A DNA stretch of 9,920 nucleotides. Source: JAFGTE01 sp965369305 (GTDB lineage Bacteria; Patescibacteriota; Gracilibacteria; UM-FILTER-43-11). The stretch's first letter is position 1, and the number at the start of each line of letters is the position of its first letter. Under the pieces are notes generated by a model. It ran no database searches, was not told where the DNA came from, and was given only the letters and a program-made list of their open reading frames with translations. Location: positions 1 through 9,920 of the forward strand of contig CBDUQG010000038.1 in NCBI GenBank assembly GCA_965369305.1, given 5' to 3'. Below, piece after piece: positions 1-7,200 of this stretch. A program made the position numbers and the translations under genes.

Positions 1-42
1 GTATAGTACCGATAAGTTACCCGCCCGCTAATTCCATTAATC

Positions 43-369
43 ATGGCTTTAAAGAGCACCGCTGAAAGTTTTGAATCAGCCGAAACTAACGAGAAGAAGA
101 AAACCATTTCTGGTGAATATGAAAAAGCTGAAGCGACTGACGAAATGGATCTAGATGAGAATCAGGAGGAAGCCACCGTTGACCTGGAACCCGGAGGAAT
201 TCACCAGTTCGTTCCTACGCTACTTCGAAGAACCAGACATCAGATTCACAATGCTACCTGCACACCTCTAGAAGGAGGCCGATCCCGCATCTGGGCAAGA
301 ACCAGTCGGAAAAAGCTCTTTGCGGCCTTATCAGCCATTCCAAATATCAAGCCGATAGACGCAGCCTAG
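43..369 (+). CDS. Hypothetical small charged protein, 108 aa
   Basis: I do not recognise this protein. An in-frame TAA at 13-15 lies upstream of the ATG at 43, so the gene is complete at its 5' end. The product has two halves. Residues 1-55 are strongly acidic and low in complexity (rich in Glu, Asp, Lys, Thr). Residues 56-108 are basic, with several Arg pairs and one Cys. There is no signal peptide or membrane segment. The motif ISGEYE at about residues 22-27 recurs near the C terminus of the 102-aa protein encoded at 3963-4271, and 13 nt of the underlying DNA are identical. A weak -10-like TATAGT lies at 2-7; no Shine-Dalgarno is visible. The gene ends just before a bidirectional terminator. 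It is probably real, given its position and terminator, but the composition is odd and the function is unknown. Confidence 0.5.
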   Translation: MALKSTAESFESAETNEKKKTISGEYEKAEATDEMDLDENQEEATVDLEPGGIHQFVPTLLRRTRHQIHNATCTPLEGGRSRIWARTSRKKLFAALSAIPNIKPIDAA

Positions 370-388
370 TCCTTTATTAAAAAAACCC

Positions 389-415
389 AAATCCCCTTTC
401 AAAGGGGATTTTTTT
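389..415. terminator. Bidirectional intrinsic terminator
   Basis: A near-perfect inverted repeat pairs AAATCCCC (389-396) with GGGGATTT (404-411), and the inner TTT/AAA can also pair. It is followed by a T run at 409-415 on the plus strand. A run of seven A at 379-385, three bases before the stem, gives a U-tract for the minus direction too. It sits between two convergent genes, and the TAA stop of the minus-strand gene is formed inside the T run at 414-416. Confidence 0.85.
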
Positions 416-896
416 ATGCAGCGCAGCGCAAACACTCTCGCTGCAGGTCGCGGTTAACCAGAAAAATACCCATTCCCAGGAGTAAGACACTGATGGCTCT
501 GAAGTGCCAGGCATAATCAGTGAAAAAACCAAGCCCCAGGCTGAATCCAAAGAGCGAAATCACAGGAAGGCTGCAAAGGGTGCAAAAGCTTGTAAGTCCA
601 CCGGCAATGAGGCCTGCAAGTGAACTGGAGCCACCTCGCACTGAGCCTTTTCGGCGGCCAAGAGTGGTTTCCACAAAGCCTACCACCACCAGTCCGGCCA
701 TAGCGCTCATAAGTCCCGCAAATAGAATGTTCGGAAAGGTCAATCCCCCACCAATAACACACATCAAATTTCGCTCACCAGGCAGATGGGCCATAAGGTA
801 GTAATTGAGAGCAAACAAACTACCAGCTGTCAGCCAAAAAATCAGGTTGTAGCGCGTTTGATTCAGAAGTCCGGCAATGGGAAGGGAGTGATTCAT
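414..896 (-). CDS. Small multi-pass membrane protein with two CxxC motifs, 160 aa
   Basis: Family not recognised. The frame is open to a TTG at 962, but I place the start at the ATG at 896, because an extended -10 promoter (TGG-TATAAT) on the same strand lies at 916-924, inside the longer frame, and would give a leader of about 13 nt. The 160-residue product has about four hydrophobic segments (roughly 17-36, 57-77, 93-122, 133-147). Residues 105-108 form CTLC at a membrane segment, followed by a Pro and a Gly-rich stretch. A second pair, CLRC, lies at the extreme C terminus (155-158). Cys pairs next to a membrane helix recall small metal or thiol-redox membrane proteins such as MerT-like carriers, but that resemblance is only in pattern. 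The gene is divergent from a DM13-domain gene, which hints at a shared envelope redox role. Confidence 0.75.
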   Translation of the reverse strand: MNHSLPIAGLLNQTRYNLIFWLTAGSLFALNYYLMAHLPGERNLMCVIGGGLTFPNILFAGLMSAMAGLVVVGFVETTLGRRKGSVRGGSSSLAGLIAGGLTSFCTLCSLPVISLFGFSLGLGFFTDYAWHFRAISVLLLGMGIFLVNRDLQRECLRCAA

Positions 897-915
897 AAGA
901 GAAATTTTCCCTAGA

Positions 916-924
916 ATTATACCA
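916..924 (-). promoter_or_regulatory. Extended -10 promoter of the CxxC membrane protein gene
   Basis: On the minus strand the sequence reads TGG-TATAAT, a consensus extended -10. No good -35 is seen at 17 bp. Nineteen nucleotides separate the -10 from the ATG at 896, matching the spacing of the other promoters in the window. Confidence 0.65.
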
Positions 925-968
925 TATTTACACCATTTATGGAAGCCAGCCCGGTAGTGCAAGCTACC

Positions 969-997
969 TTTCTAAAGTACAGCCAGATTGATATACT
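969..997 (+). promoter_or_regulatory. Promoter of the DM13 / acyltransferase operon
   Basis: A TGA-TATACT extended -10 lies at 989-997, with a weak -35 (TTTCTA, 969-974) at 17-bp spacing. The expected transcript starts near 1004, about 20 nt before the ATG at 1024. It is divergent from the promoter at 916-924. Its position downstream of the TTG at 988 argues against that longer start for the DM13 gene. Confidence 0.55.
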
Positions 998-1023
998 TAC
1001 TTCATAAAAATAATCCTGAAATC

Positions 1024-1662
1024 ATGAAAAAAATTGCCATCGTGATCGGCGTACTTATTCTTGCCGGACTTGGCTGGTGGGCCATCAGACCGCTTATTTT
1101 TGACGATGAAGTGAATGAGGAGTTCCCCATTATTCCCAGCAATACAGCCCCAGTAGAGCTATCAATCACAGATGATGAGTTTAGCGCTATGGATGAGGAG
1201 CAAAAAATGGAAATGGAACGTGAAATCGTCGAAAAACTTAAAGAAGAGCCTGATGTTGTCATGGAAGAGGTCATGCCCCAGGAAAGCAGCGAACCTCAGC
1301 AATTCAAAACCGGGCAGTTTTTGGGGGCCGACGACTTTCACCAAGGTAGCGGAACAGCCACTATTTATAAGCAGGTCGATGGAGGTCACCTTCTCAGATT
1401 TGAGGATTTCAGCGTTACCAATGGGCCTGACTTAAGGGTTTATTTGGTAAAGAGCGCCGACCCAGATAAAAAACAGGTAGCCAAAGGAGTTGAAATAGCT
1501 TCCTTAAAAGGTAACAAGGGTAATCAAAACTACATCTTCCCAGCCGAGTACGATCCTGCCGACTACGAATCTGTTGTCATCTACTGCAAACCATTCAGCG
1601 TTGTTTTCGCAACTGCTAACCTAGAACTGGTTAACTCAAGTCCTGAAAATGCAGAAGAGTAA
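1024..1662 (+). CDS. Membrane-anchored DM13-domain protein, 212 aa
   Basis: An N-terminal membrane anchor (residues 4-21, after MKK) is followed by an acidic, partly helical linker (about 27-92) rich in Glu and Met. A DM13 domain spans about 94-202. Hallmarks of DM13 are visible: the GQFLGADDFHQGSG start at 97-110, the NGPDLRVYL strand at 133-141, and VIYCKPFSVVFATANL near the end with the single conserved Cys at 188. DM13 domains are known from bacterial and animal surface proteins and have been proposed to act in redox or electron transfer; the biochemical role is poorly settled. The domain should lie outside the membrane, tethered by the linker. The ATG at 1024 is preferred over a TTG at 988 because the promoter -10 covers 992-997. 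The last 14 nt overlap the next gene, so the two are almost surely co-transcribed. Confidence 0.85.
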   Translation: MKKIAIVIGVLILAGLGWWAIRPLIFDDEVNEEFPIIPSNTAPVELSITDDEFSAMDEEQKMEMEREIVEKLKEEPDVVMEEVMPQESSEPQQFKTGQFLGADDFHQGSGTATIYKQVDGGHLLRFEDFSVTNGPDLRVYLVKSADPDKKQVAKGVEIASLKGNKGNQNYIFPAEYDPADYESVVIYCKPFSVVFATANLELVNSSPENAEE

Positions 1663-2374
1663 GCGCATTTGGGAGCTTGATGCCCTGCGCGGCATCGCCA
1701 TCATCATGATGGTTTTCTTTCATCTCATCTTCAACTTACGGACCTTTTTTGGCTTTGAGCAAATCAGCTACCATACGGGTTTCTGGTATTACGAAGGCCG
1801 CGTGGCTGCGATCATTTTTATCATGCTGGTTGGTGTGGTAAGCAGCCTCATTCATCAAAAGGAAGACCATGCAGTCGCCCTCCAGAAAAACAGCTACCGG
1901 GGCATCCGGCTAATTGGACTGGGGCTGATCATTACGCTTACCACCTTCATCGTTGCACGTGAAAACATGGTTTGGTTCGGCATCCTGCATTTTCTGGGAC
2001 TATCCATCCTAATCAGCATTCCCCTACTTCGCTTTAAATGGCTCAATTTAGGCTTTGCTGCCGTACTCTTTACGAGCTATCAGCACCTGGGCCAGATTCA
2101 GACTGACAGCTATCTGGGATTGATCTTTGGCGTCTACCCACCCGACTTCTCATCATACGACCACTACGCTCTCATCCCCTGGCTAGGCTATGTCCTCATC
2201 GGCGTTGCCATCGGTAACTGGCTCTACAAAGACGGAAAGCCTATGATCAAAAGGCAACCCGTGAAGCTCGAAGAAGGTCTGATTGAAGTCGGGCAATATT
2301 CCCTGTGGATCTACCTGCTACATCAACCTTTATTGTTGAGCATTATGTGGCTCTATTTCAAGCTACTGAGCTAA
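1649..2374 (+). CDS. DUF1624 / HGSNAT-type membrane acyltransferase-like protein, 241 aa
   Basis: This is a polytopic membrane protein with about seven helices (roughly 14-34, 50-67, 86-103, 110-127, 132-145, 177-193, 216-238). The start carries the LDALRG motif (10-15), with a His at 25 inside the first helix. GILHFLG lies at 111-117, PWLG at 177-180, and the closing SLWIYLLHQP at 218-227. Together these match the DUF1624 (heparan-alpha-glucosaminide N-acetyltransferase catalytic domain) family. Relatives move acyl groups across a membrane onto sugars, but the substrate of small bacterial members is mostly unknown. It could modify a cell-surface polysaccharide or glycolipid. The gene overlaps the DM13 gene by 14 nt in another frame and has no Shine-Dalgarno, so translation is probably coupled. 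It ends three bases before the convergent queG, with no terminator visible. Confidence 0.82.
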   Translation: MQKSKRIWELDALRGIAIIMMVFFHLIFNLRTFFGFEQISYHTGFWYYEGRVAAIIFIMLVGVVSSLIHQKEDHAVALQKNSYRGIRLIGLGLIITLTTFIVARENMVWFGILHFLGLSILISIPLLRFKWLNLGFAAVLFTSYQHLGQIQTDSYLGLIFGVYPPDFSSYDHYALIPWLGYVLIGVAIGNWLYKDGKPMIKRQPVKLEEGLIEVGQYSLWIYLLHQPLLLSIMWLYFKLLS

Positions 2375-2377
2375 ATA

Positions 2378-3430
2378 TCAACTCACCTCTTTTATCTTCT
2401 GAATAGCCCAGTCCGCATGCTCTTTTAGCATTTCATCCGATTCCCTCTCGATGAACTGCTCCAAAATGGGTATCAGCGATTCATCCCCAGCATTACCCGC
2501 CACGATGCAGGCATTTCGCTGAAGCCCACAGCGCTTAGCTCGCATAAGGGGCGTTCCAGCAAAACACTCCAAAAACGCTTCATCGGTTTCAATAGCCAGT
2601 ATTTCAGCCAAATCAAGGTGGCCCCCCACCCCACTTTCAGCTGTTAGCTCACTGACTCGGATTTCTTGTTTACTCGCGCGCCCCTCATTAAAAGGGCAAA
2701 CCTCCTGGCAAATATCACAACCAAAAAGTCGATCACCGATCTTATCTCGCAGCTCCAGAGGAATCCCCTGCTTATTCTCAATCGTCAGGTAAGAAATACA
2801 ACGCCTCGCATCGATCACTCCAGGGGCCACAATGGCATCCGTTGGACAAGCTACGATACAACGCTGACAATCACCACAGCTGGGCATCCGTTTTTTTTCA
2901 GTTTGTGGAAGCTCCACATTGCACATCAGGCTAGCAATGAAAAAATAACTCCCCTTCCGTGGATCAATGATCATAGAATTCTTGCCAAAAAACCCCAAAC
3001 CGGCCACATCAGCAAGCACTCGATCCACCGTCGGACCACTATCAACTGATAAGTAGGTCTCAATCGAACTATCTTGATCTTTAAGCCAATTCGAGAGAGC
3101 TATCAGCTTCTTCTTGAGGATTTTATGATAGTCCCGCCCACGCGCATAGCGAGCCACGATTCCAGACTGTTGATCAGTCTCGCTTCCATACCAAGCTTGG
3201 AGCACAATGACAGACTTAATATCAGGTAGTTTATTCTCCGGGTGATAGCGATCCTCCTTCATATTCTCCAAATAGCCCATATCAGCCTGAAAGCCTTTTT
3301 TAAGCCATTTTTCAAAAATTCCCTCATGAGTCTCCAGTGCTTTTTGAAGTTCAGCAATCGGGATCACCCCAAAACCGGACCAGCCTTGCCCCTGAATGAA
3401 TTGTTCGAGTTGATTTAGTAGGATAGACAT
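2378..3430 (-). CDS. queG: Epoxyqueuosine reductase QueG, 350 aa
   Basis: QueG reduces epoxyqueuosine to queuosine in the wobble position of tRNAs with GUN anticodons, using cobalamin and two 4Fe-4S clusters. The N-terminal DUF1730 region (about 1-175) contains VDSGPTVDR at 129-137, where the family's proposed catalytic Asp is found, and AGLGFFGKNSM at 143-153. The iron-sulfur region has CxxCxxCxxxCP at C185, C188, C191 and C195, then C211, and CDICQEVCP with C238, C241 and C245. The C terminus (about 265-350) has the HEAT-like helical repeat that grips tRNA. Length is typical for the family. The ATG at 3430 is preferred over an in-frame TTG at 3448. It stops at TGA, the only TGA stop among the genes here. 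No other queuosine gene is in the window. Confidence 0.95.
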   Translation of the reverse strand: MSILLNQLEQFIQGQGWSGFGVIPIAELQKALETHEGIFEKWLKKGFQADMGYLENMKEDRYHPENKLPDIKSVIVLQAWYGSETDQQSGIVARYARGRDYHKILKKKLIALSNWLKDQDSSIETYLSVDSGPTVDRVLADVAGLGFFGKNSMIIDPRKGSYFFIASLMCNVELPQTEKKRMPSCGDCQRCIVACPTDAIVAPGVIDARRCISYLTIENKQGIPLELRDKIGDRLFGCDICQEVCPFNEGRASKQEIRVSELTAESGVGGHLDLAEILAIETDEAFLECFAGTPLMRAKRCGLQRNACIVAGNAGDESLIPILEQFIERESDEMLKEHADWAIQKIKEVS

Positions 3431-3453
3431 AAGCCAAAAATACCCCAAAAACC

Positions 3454-3482
3454 TTTTAAAATAAACACTTTCATGGTATAAT
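3454..3482 (+). promoter_or_regulatory. Promoter of the 117-aa protein gene
   Basis: An extended -10, TGG-TATAAT, lies at 3474-3482, with a weak -35 (TTTTAA, 3454-3459) at 17 bp. The transcript should start near 3489, about 17 nt before the ATG at 3506. The GGGAGGAA at 3484-3491 looks like a Shine-Dalgarno but overlaps the expected transcription start and is too far from the ATG. Confidence 0.6.
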
Positions 3483-3505
3483 GGGAGGAACTTAAAACAA
3501 ACGTA

Positions 3506-3859
3506 ATGGAGAGCTTATCTGAAACTGCCCCTATGAACGAAAGGGCAGCAAGCTACATAGCGGGTCATACCGAAGAAATCATGGATTCACTACTGGACAT
3601 GCGCCAAAGCGAACCCACCAATCAGGTGATTCAAGAAGTTGAAAGCCTGGGTGGCATGGGAACAATCAGCATGAGCCTTGGCCTTATAGAAGATGTGGTT
3701 CAGCAGGATAAACGTGAACTATCAGCCAGAAACGCTGAATTTGTCGTGGCTCTACTTCAGTCACTCGCCATCCGAAATTACCTAGCAGATCATTCAGGGG
3801 GACAACTTAGCAGCCTTGATTTAGAGGAGCTTCGGGATTATTTTTTGCAACAGATTTAG
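3506..3859 (+). CDS. Hypothetical helical protein, 117 aa
   Basis: I do not recognise this protein. It is acidic and predicted to be mostly helical, without Cys, signal peptide or membrane segment. The central part (about 49-60) holds a short Gly/Met/Ser-rich turn, GGMGTISMSLG. The C-terminal half has amphipathic helices ending in LDLEELRDYFLQQI, the sort of short helical bundle often used for protein-protein contacts. It has a clear promoter of its own and is followed by a 103-nt gap with the promoter of the next unit, so it appears to be transcribed alone. Its nearness to the two-gene unit downstream may or may not mean a shared function. Confidence 0.72.
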   Translation: MESLSETAPMNERAASYIAGHTEEIMDSLLDMRQSEPTNQVIQEVESLGGMGTISMSLGLIEDVVQQDKRELSARNAEFVVALLQSLAIRNYLADHSGGQLSSLDLEELRDYFLQQI

Positions 3860-3910
3860 CAAGACCTAGGCAGTGGTCCTGGAAATAGATTGTAGGATAC
3901 CATGCATATC

Positions 3911-3939
3911 TTGCTTTTTTGGCTTATTTATGCTATAAT
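3911..3939 (+). promoter_or_regulatory. Promoter of the 102-aa / giant GGDEF-like protein unit
   Basis: An extended -10, TGC-TATAAT, lies at 3931-3939, with TTGCTT at 3911-3916 as a partial -35 at exactly 17 bp. Twenty-three nucleotides separate the -10 from the ATG at 3963, giving a short AT-rich leader without a Shine-Dalgarno. Confidence 0.65.
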
Positions 3940-3962
3940 TCATAGATTATATATGCCAAAAA

Positions 3963-4271
3963 ATGCCCGAAACAAAAATCAAGAAAATAAAGGACCTATT
4001 AAACAAGCTCTACTGTTTTAAGCCGAAGGAAGTGGAGGCCTACATGAGGCGTATCCCCTTCATGGAGGAGGAAGGTCAGGATAAGCTTATCAAAACCTTG
4101 CAGGAGGGATTAAAAGAACAAGATGAAATGCTTAAGAAGTGGACCGAGCGCGACCCTGAGTATACCAAAAAGCTCACGGATTTTGTCGTAAAGACATCCA
4201 AAAAGATCAGTGGTGAATATGAAGAGCAAGAAAAAAGTACTGCCGAAGACATCCTAAAAGAACTCGATTAA
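3963..4271 (+). CDS. Hypothetical charged helical protein, 102 aa, coupled to the giant protein
   Basis: No family is recognised. The protein is lysine- and glutamate-rich and looks entirely helical, with one Cys near residue 18 and an aromatic/Pro patch (YMRRIPFMEEEG) at about 27-38. The C-terminal tail contains ISGEYE, also found in the protein at 43-369. The stop TAA at 4269-4271 is followed after one base by the TTG start of the 1394-aa gene in the +1 frame. This spacing, the absence of a promoter between them and the lack of a Shine-Dalgarno for the second gene imply one transcript with translational coupling. By inference the small protein may be a partner, adaptor or chaperone of the giant one; nothing in its sequence proves this. 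Confidence 0.75.
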   Translation: MPETKIKKIKDLLNKLYCFKPKEVEAYMRRIPFMEEEGQDKLIKTLQEGLKEQDEMLKKWTERDPEYTKKLTDFVVKTSKKISGEYEEQEKSTAEDILKELD

Positions 4272-4272
4272 A

Positions 4273-7200
4273 TTGCATCAAAACAAAACGAACATCTTCG
4301 GCGAAGAGAGGCTCGTTTTCTTTGGTGTAAAGAATCTCGGACGTGGAGATATTTCTTCTGTCGAAAGTCATAAAGAAAAGAAGGTTGCTGATGAAGTTGA
4401 TGAGGAAGGAAAGGTAACCAAGAAAGGTCGGGAAGCAGCTACTTGGACTGTAGATGCTTTGGTGAGTCAAAGTAATGCCATCATCAACAAACGTAGCGCC
4501 GCCTTGGCAGAGCTTTCAGATGCTTTCAACACCAAGCTGCATTCAGCCATCGTGAACTACATCAAAAATTCACCAGGGCGATTCGAAAGTGATGAATTCA
4601 AAGGATTAAGCAACAGAGAATATGCGAAATTCAGCTCGAGCATGTCAGCAAAAGTTTCCGAACTTGTTGAGCAATACGCACCTACTGAAGCCGAAATAGC
4701 TGCTAAAAAAGATGCCGAGAGCAAGCTTAAAGGCGCCAAGGAAGCAGCCAAAGCTGTTCCTGATATTAAAGTTGAAGACATAGCCGAAGATCCGGGACCT
4801 ATTAAGGACCTAAAAGTACTTTCTGAAAAAGCCTCCCAATACAGCAGCTGGAACCAATCACTTCGCAAAGATGGTTCAGCTATGGGCAAAGGGGTTGGTA
4901 ATTTTCAGAAACAATACCAAGCCTTTCAGAAAGCCCGTAACGGAGCTCGTTCGTATCAGAAGTTTGTAGACTTTCTGACATCAGACGACGAAATGAAAAA
5001 TTTGGATGCTGCCAAGGAAGCAATCAAAAGACAGATCAAAGCAGCCATCAAAAAACTTGAGGATGGCCAGAAGCGTCTAGATAAGTACGGTAAAAAAATG
5101 GCGGCAGCGAGCAATAAACTAAAACAAGAAAAAATTGCAGAACGCGATAAAGAGCTAAAAAGAATCGATGCTGATAAGAAGCTTAGCGTCGAAGAAAGAG
5201 CTAAAAAAAAGGAAACATGCCAACTACTCAGACATCAAAAAACCAAGCTGAGCGGTCAGCGAGATAGCTTAGAGCAGTACCATAAGGGGCTCACTGAAAC
5301 CAAAACAACCAAGGTTGAAACCGAAATCGAGAAGGCTCAAAAAAGAAAAGTGCAACTAGAATACTACAATGGATATTTAAGCTATTCGATCAATGAAATC
5401 GATACAATGCTCAAAGACCCCCGCCTAGGAAAAACACTGATTGACCAACTACAAAAAACTCGCGCACAGCTCGTCGAAAGGCAAAAAGGAGGAGAGGTGG
5501 CAGCTGTTCAGGTAGATGCAAAAATCACAGGCGGCACAGAACTCTGGGACCAACTAAGTAAAGAGGAGCAAGCAGTGGCCGAAAATACGAATAAAATAGA
5601 CACCCACATTAAGACAGATGTAATCCCAACGATCGTCCGTATTGACCAACACATCGGCCTACTTGATCAGGGCATTATTCAATTCACCGACTCCAAAAAG
5701 GAAGTCATGGATCACTACGAAAAGGCCTTCAAGGCATACGACGCGGTGGATACAGCGGTCGATAATGCTATTTTGCAAGAAAGCCTGGCTAACACTCAGA
5801 TGATCGGCCAGCTAGAAAAGCAACAAACAGCCCTTGGGCAGATGACCCTGGAAAGCACTAGTTTTTATCAGGCAACTGTCGGAGCTACATTTGGAACCCT
5901 TGGTGGCGCCCTCTCTGGCCTAGCCGGTGAAATGATTAATAACTCTGTCATCATTGACCGAGAACTAACCTACATGAAAGAAGAAGGAGCCAGTCCAGCC
6001 AGATACTGGGCAGGTAAAATCGGCCTCGAGGTCCTGTCAGCTCCAATGGGAGCTGTGGCTGGTGCCCTTGAGATGGTAGGTGGTCTTTCAACTATGATTG
6101 GTGATCCTGCTGCTGCTGCAAACGGCATTGGGGCCCTCATTGGTCGCGACCCGCAAACCGGTGAATGGACCTTGGGCATGGCCGGCCAGGCCTGGAAGAA
6201 CATGGGGGCTGCGATAATTTCGTACGAACACTTTGAAAAGGGGCAAATTGGCGTGGGGGTCGGTAAGATCTTCACCAACGTCGTGACTACACTTGTTGGT
6301 GGAGGGGCCGCAATGGCTGGAGTGAAAGGGGCAGGCACTGCCGGAAGACAAGCTCTTCTGGCTAGCCTTAAGGCATCTGCCAAGGCACTACGAGCTCAGG
6401 GTGCAGCCATGGGGCTTAAGGGTGCCGCCCTCAAAGCCTTTGTCAGATCCGGACTTGAAAGCGCCAAATGGCAAGCCAGGCTATCTGCCCTAGGGGCAGG
6501 TGCCAAAGGGTTTGGAACTGGTTTTGTTGACCAACTCGTTGACGACATGGTTATTGGGGCTAAAAGAGCCTACTCTGCGCCAAAACGCGCCGGCGAAGCC
6601 ATATCACGAGCGCCAGGTGCCATTAAAAAAGTGGCTGCAACTGCTTACGAACTCGGCCCCCGGGGAATCATGCGTAATTTTGCTGACGACCTCGCTTCAA
6701 AAAGCAAGATGGCTGAGCGCCTTTTTGGCAAAGATGCAGCTAAGCGTGGCTTAAGCAGGCGCAAGCAGGAATTATTGGATGAAATCGCCAAAGGGAGTGA
6801 AAAGGTGAAGAAGTTCAACGAGATGCTTGATGAACTGCGAAAACAGCACCCCGATCTTTCTGAAATGCAGCTTCGATTGAAGCTAAGGCGCAAAGACCCG
6901 GCCCTTTTTGATGAGGTCGCAGCCATCGAAAGAAAAGTAGGCCAAGCCATGGAAACCCATATGCGCATGGAAGGCGACTATCATACTGACATCGACCAGC
7001 TCTCGGGCATGCGCAAAAAGCAGATGCTTTACACCGAAGAAGGAATGGCGCATTTAGCTGAAAAATTTGGAGATGAGGTGAACATGGTCTTTGGTGATGT
7101 AACTGGCATGGGAATCGGAAACCAATACCTGCTCGGACCGGGTGAAACTGTCGCAGATGCCATGAAAACCGTTGATGAGATGTTTAAGCTCATGAAGGAA

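Noticed and set aside
517..801. Open frames opposite or in another frame of the CxxC membrane protein
   Set aside because: They lack promoters and have unnatural composition, while the minus-strand 160-aa frame gives coherent membrane helices and has a promoter.
897..962. Upstream TTG start at 962 for the CxxC membrane protein
   Set aside because: The extended -10 at 916-924 lies inside this extension, so the ATG at 896 is the better start.
988..1023. Upstream TTG start at 988 for the DM13 protein
   Set aside because: It overlaps the promoter -10, and the ATG at 1024 begins a clean MKK plus membrane anchor.
2666..3049. 127-codon plus-strand frame
   Set aside because: It is antisense to queG, whose motifs are unambiguous.
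3863..3878. GACC...GGTC hairpin after the 117-aa gene
   Set aside because: Only four base pairs and no T run, too weak to call a terminator.
5970..6383. 137-codon minus-strand frame
   Set aside because: It is a shadow of the Gly/Ala-rich part of the giant gene; Pro/Ala-rich composition is what the complement of such sequence gives.
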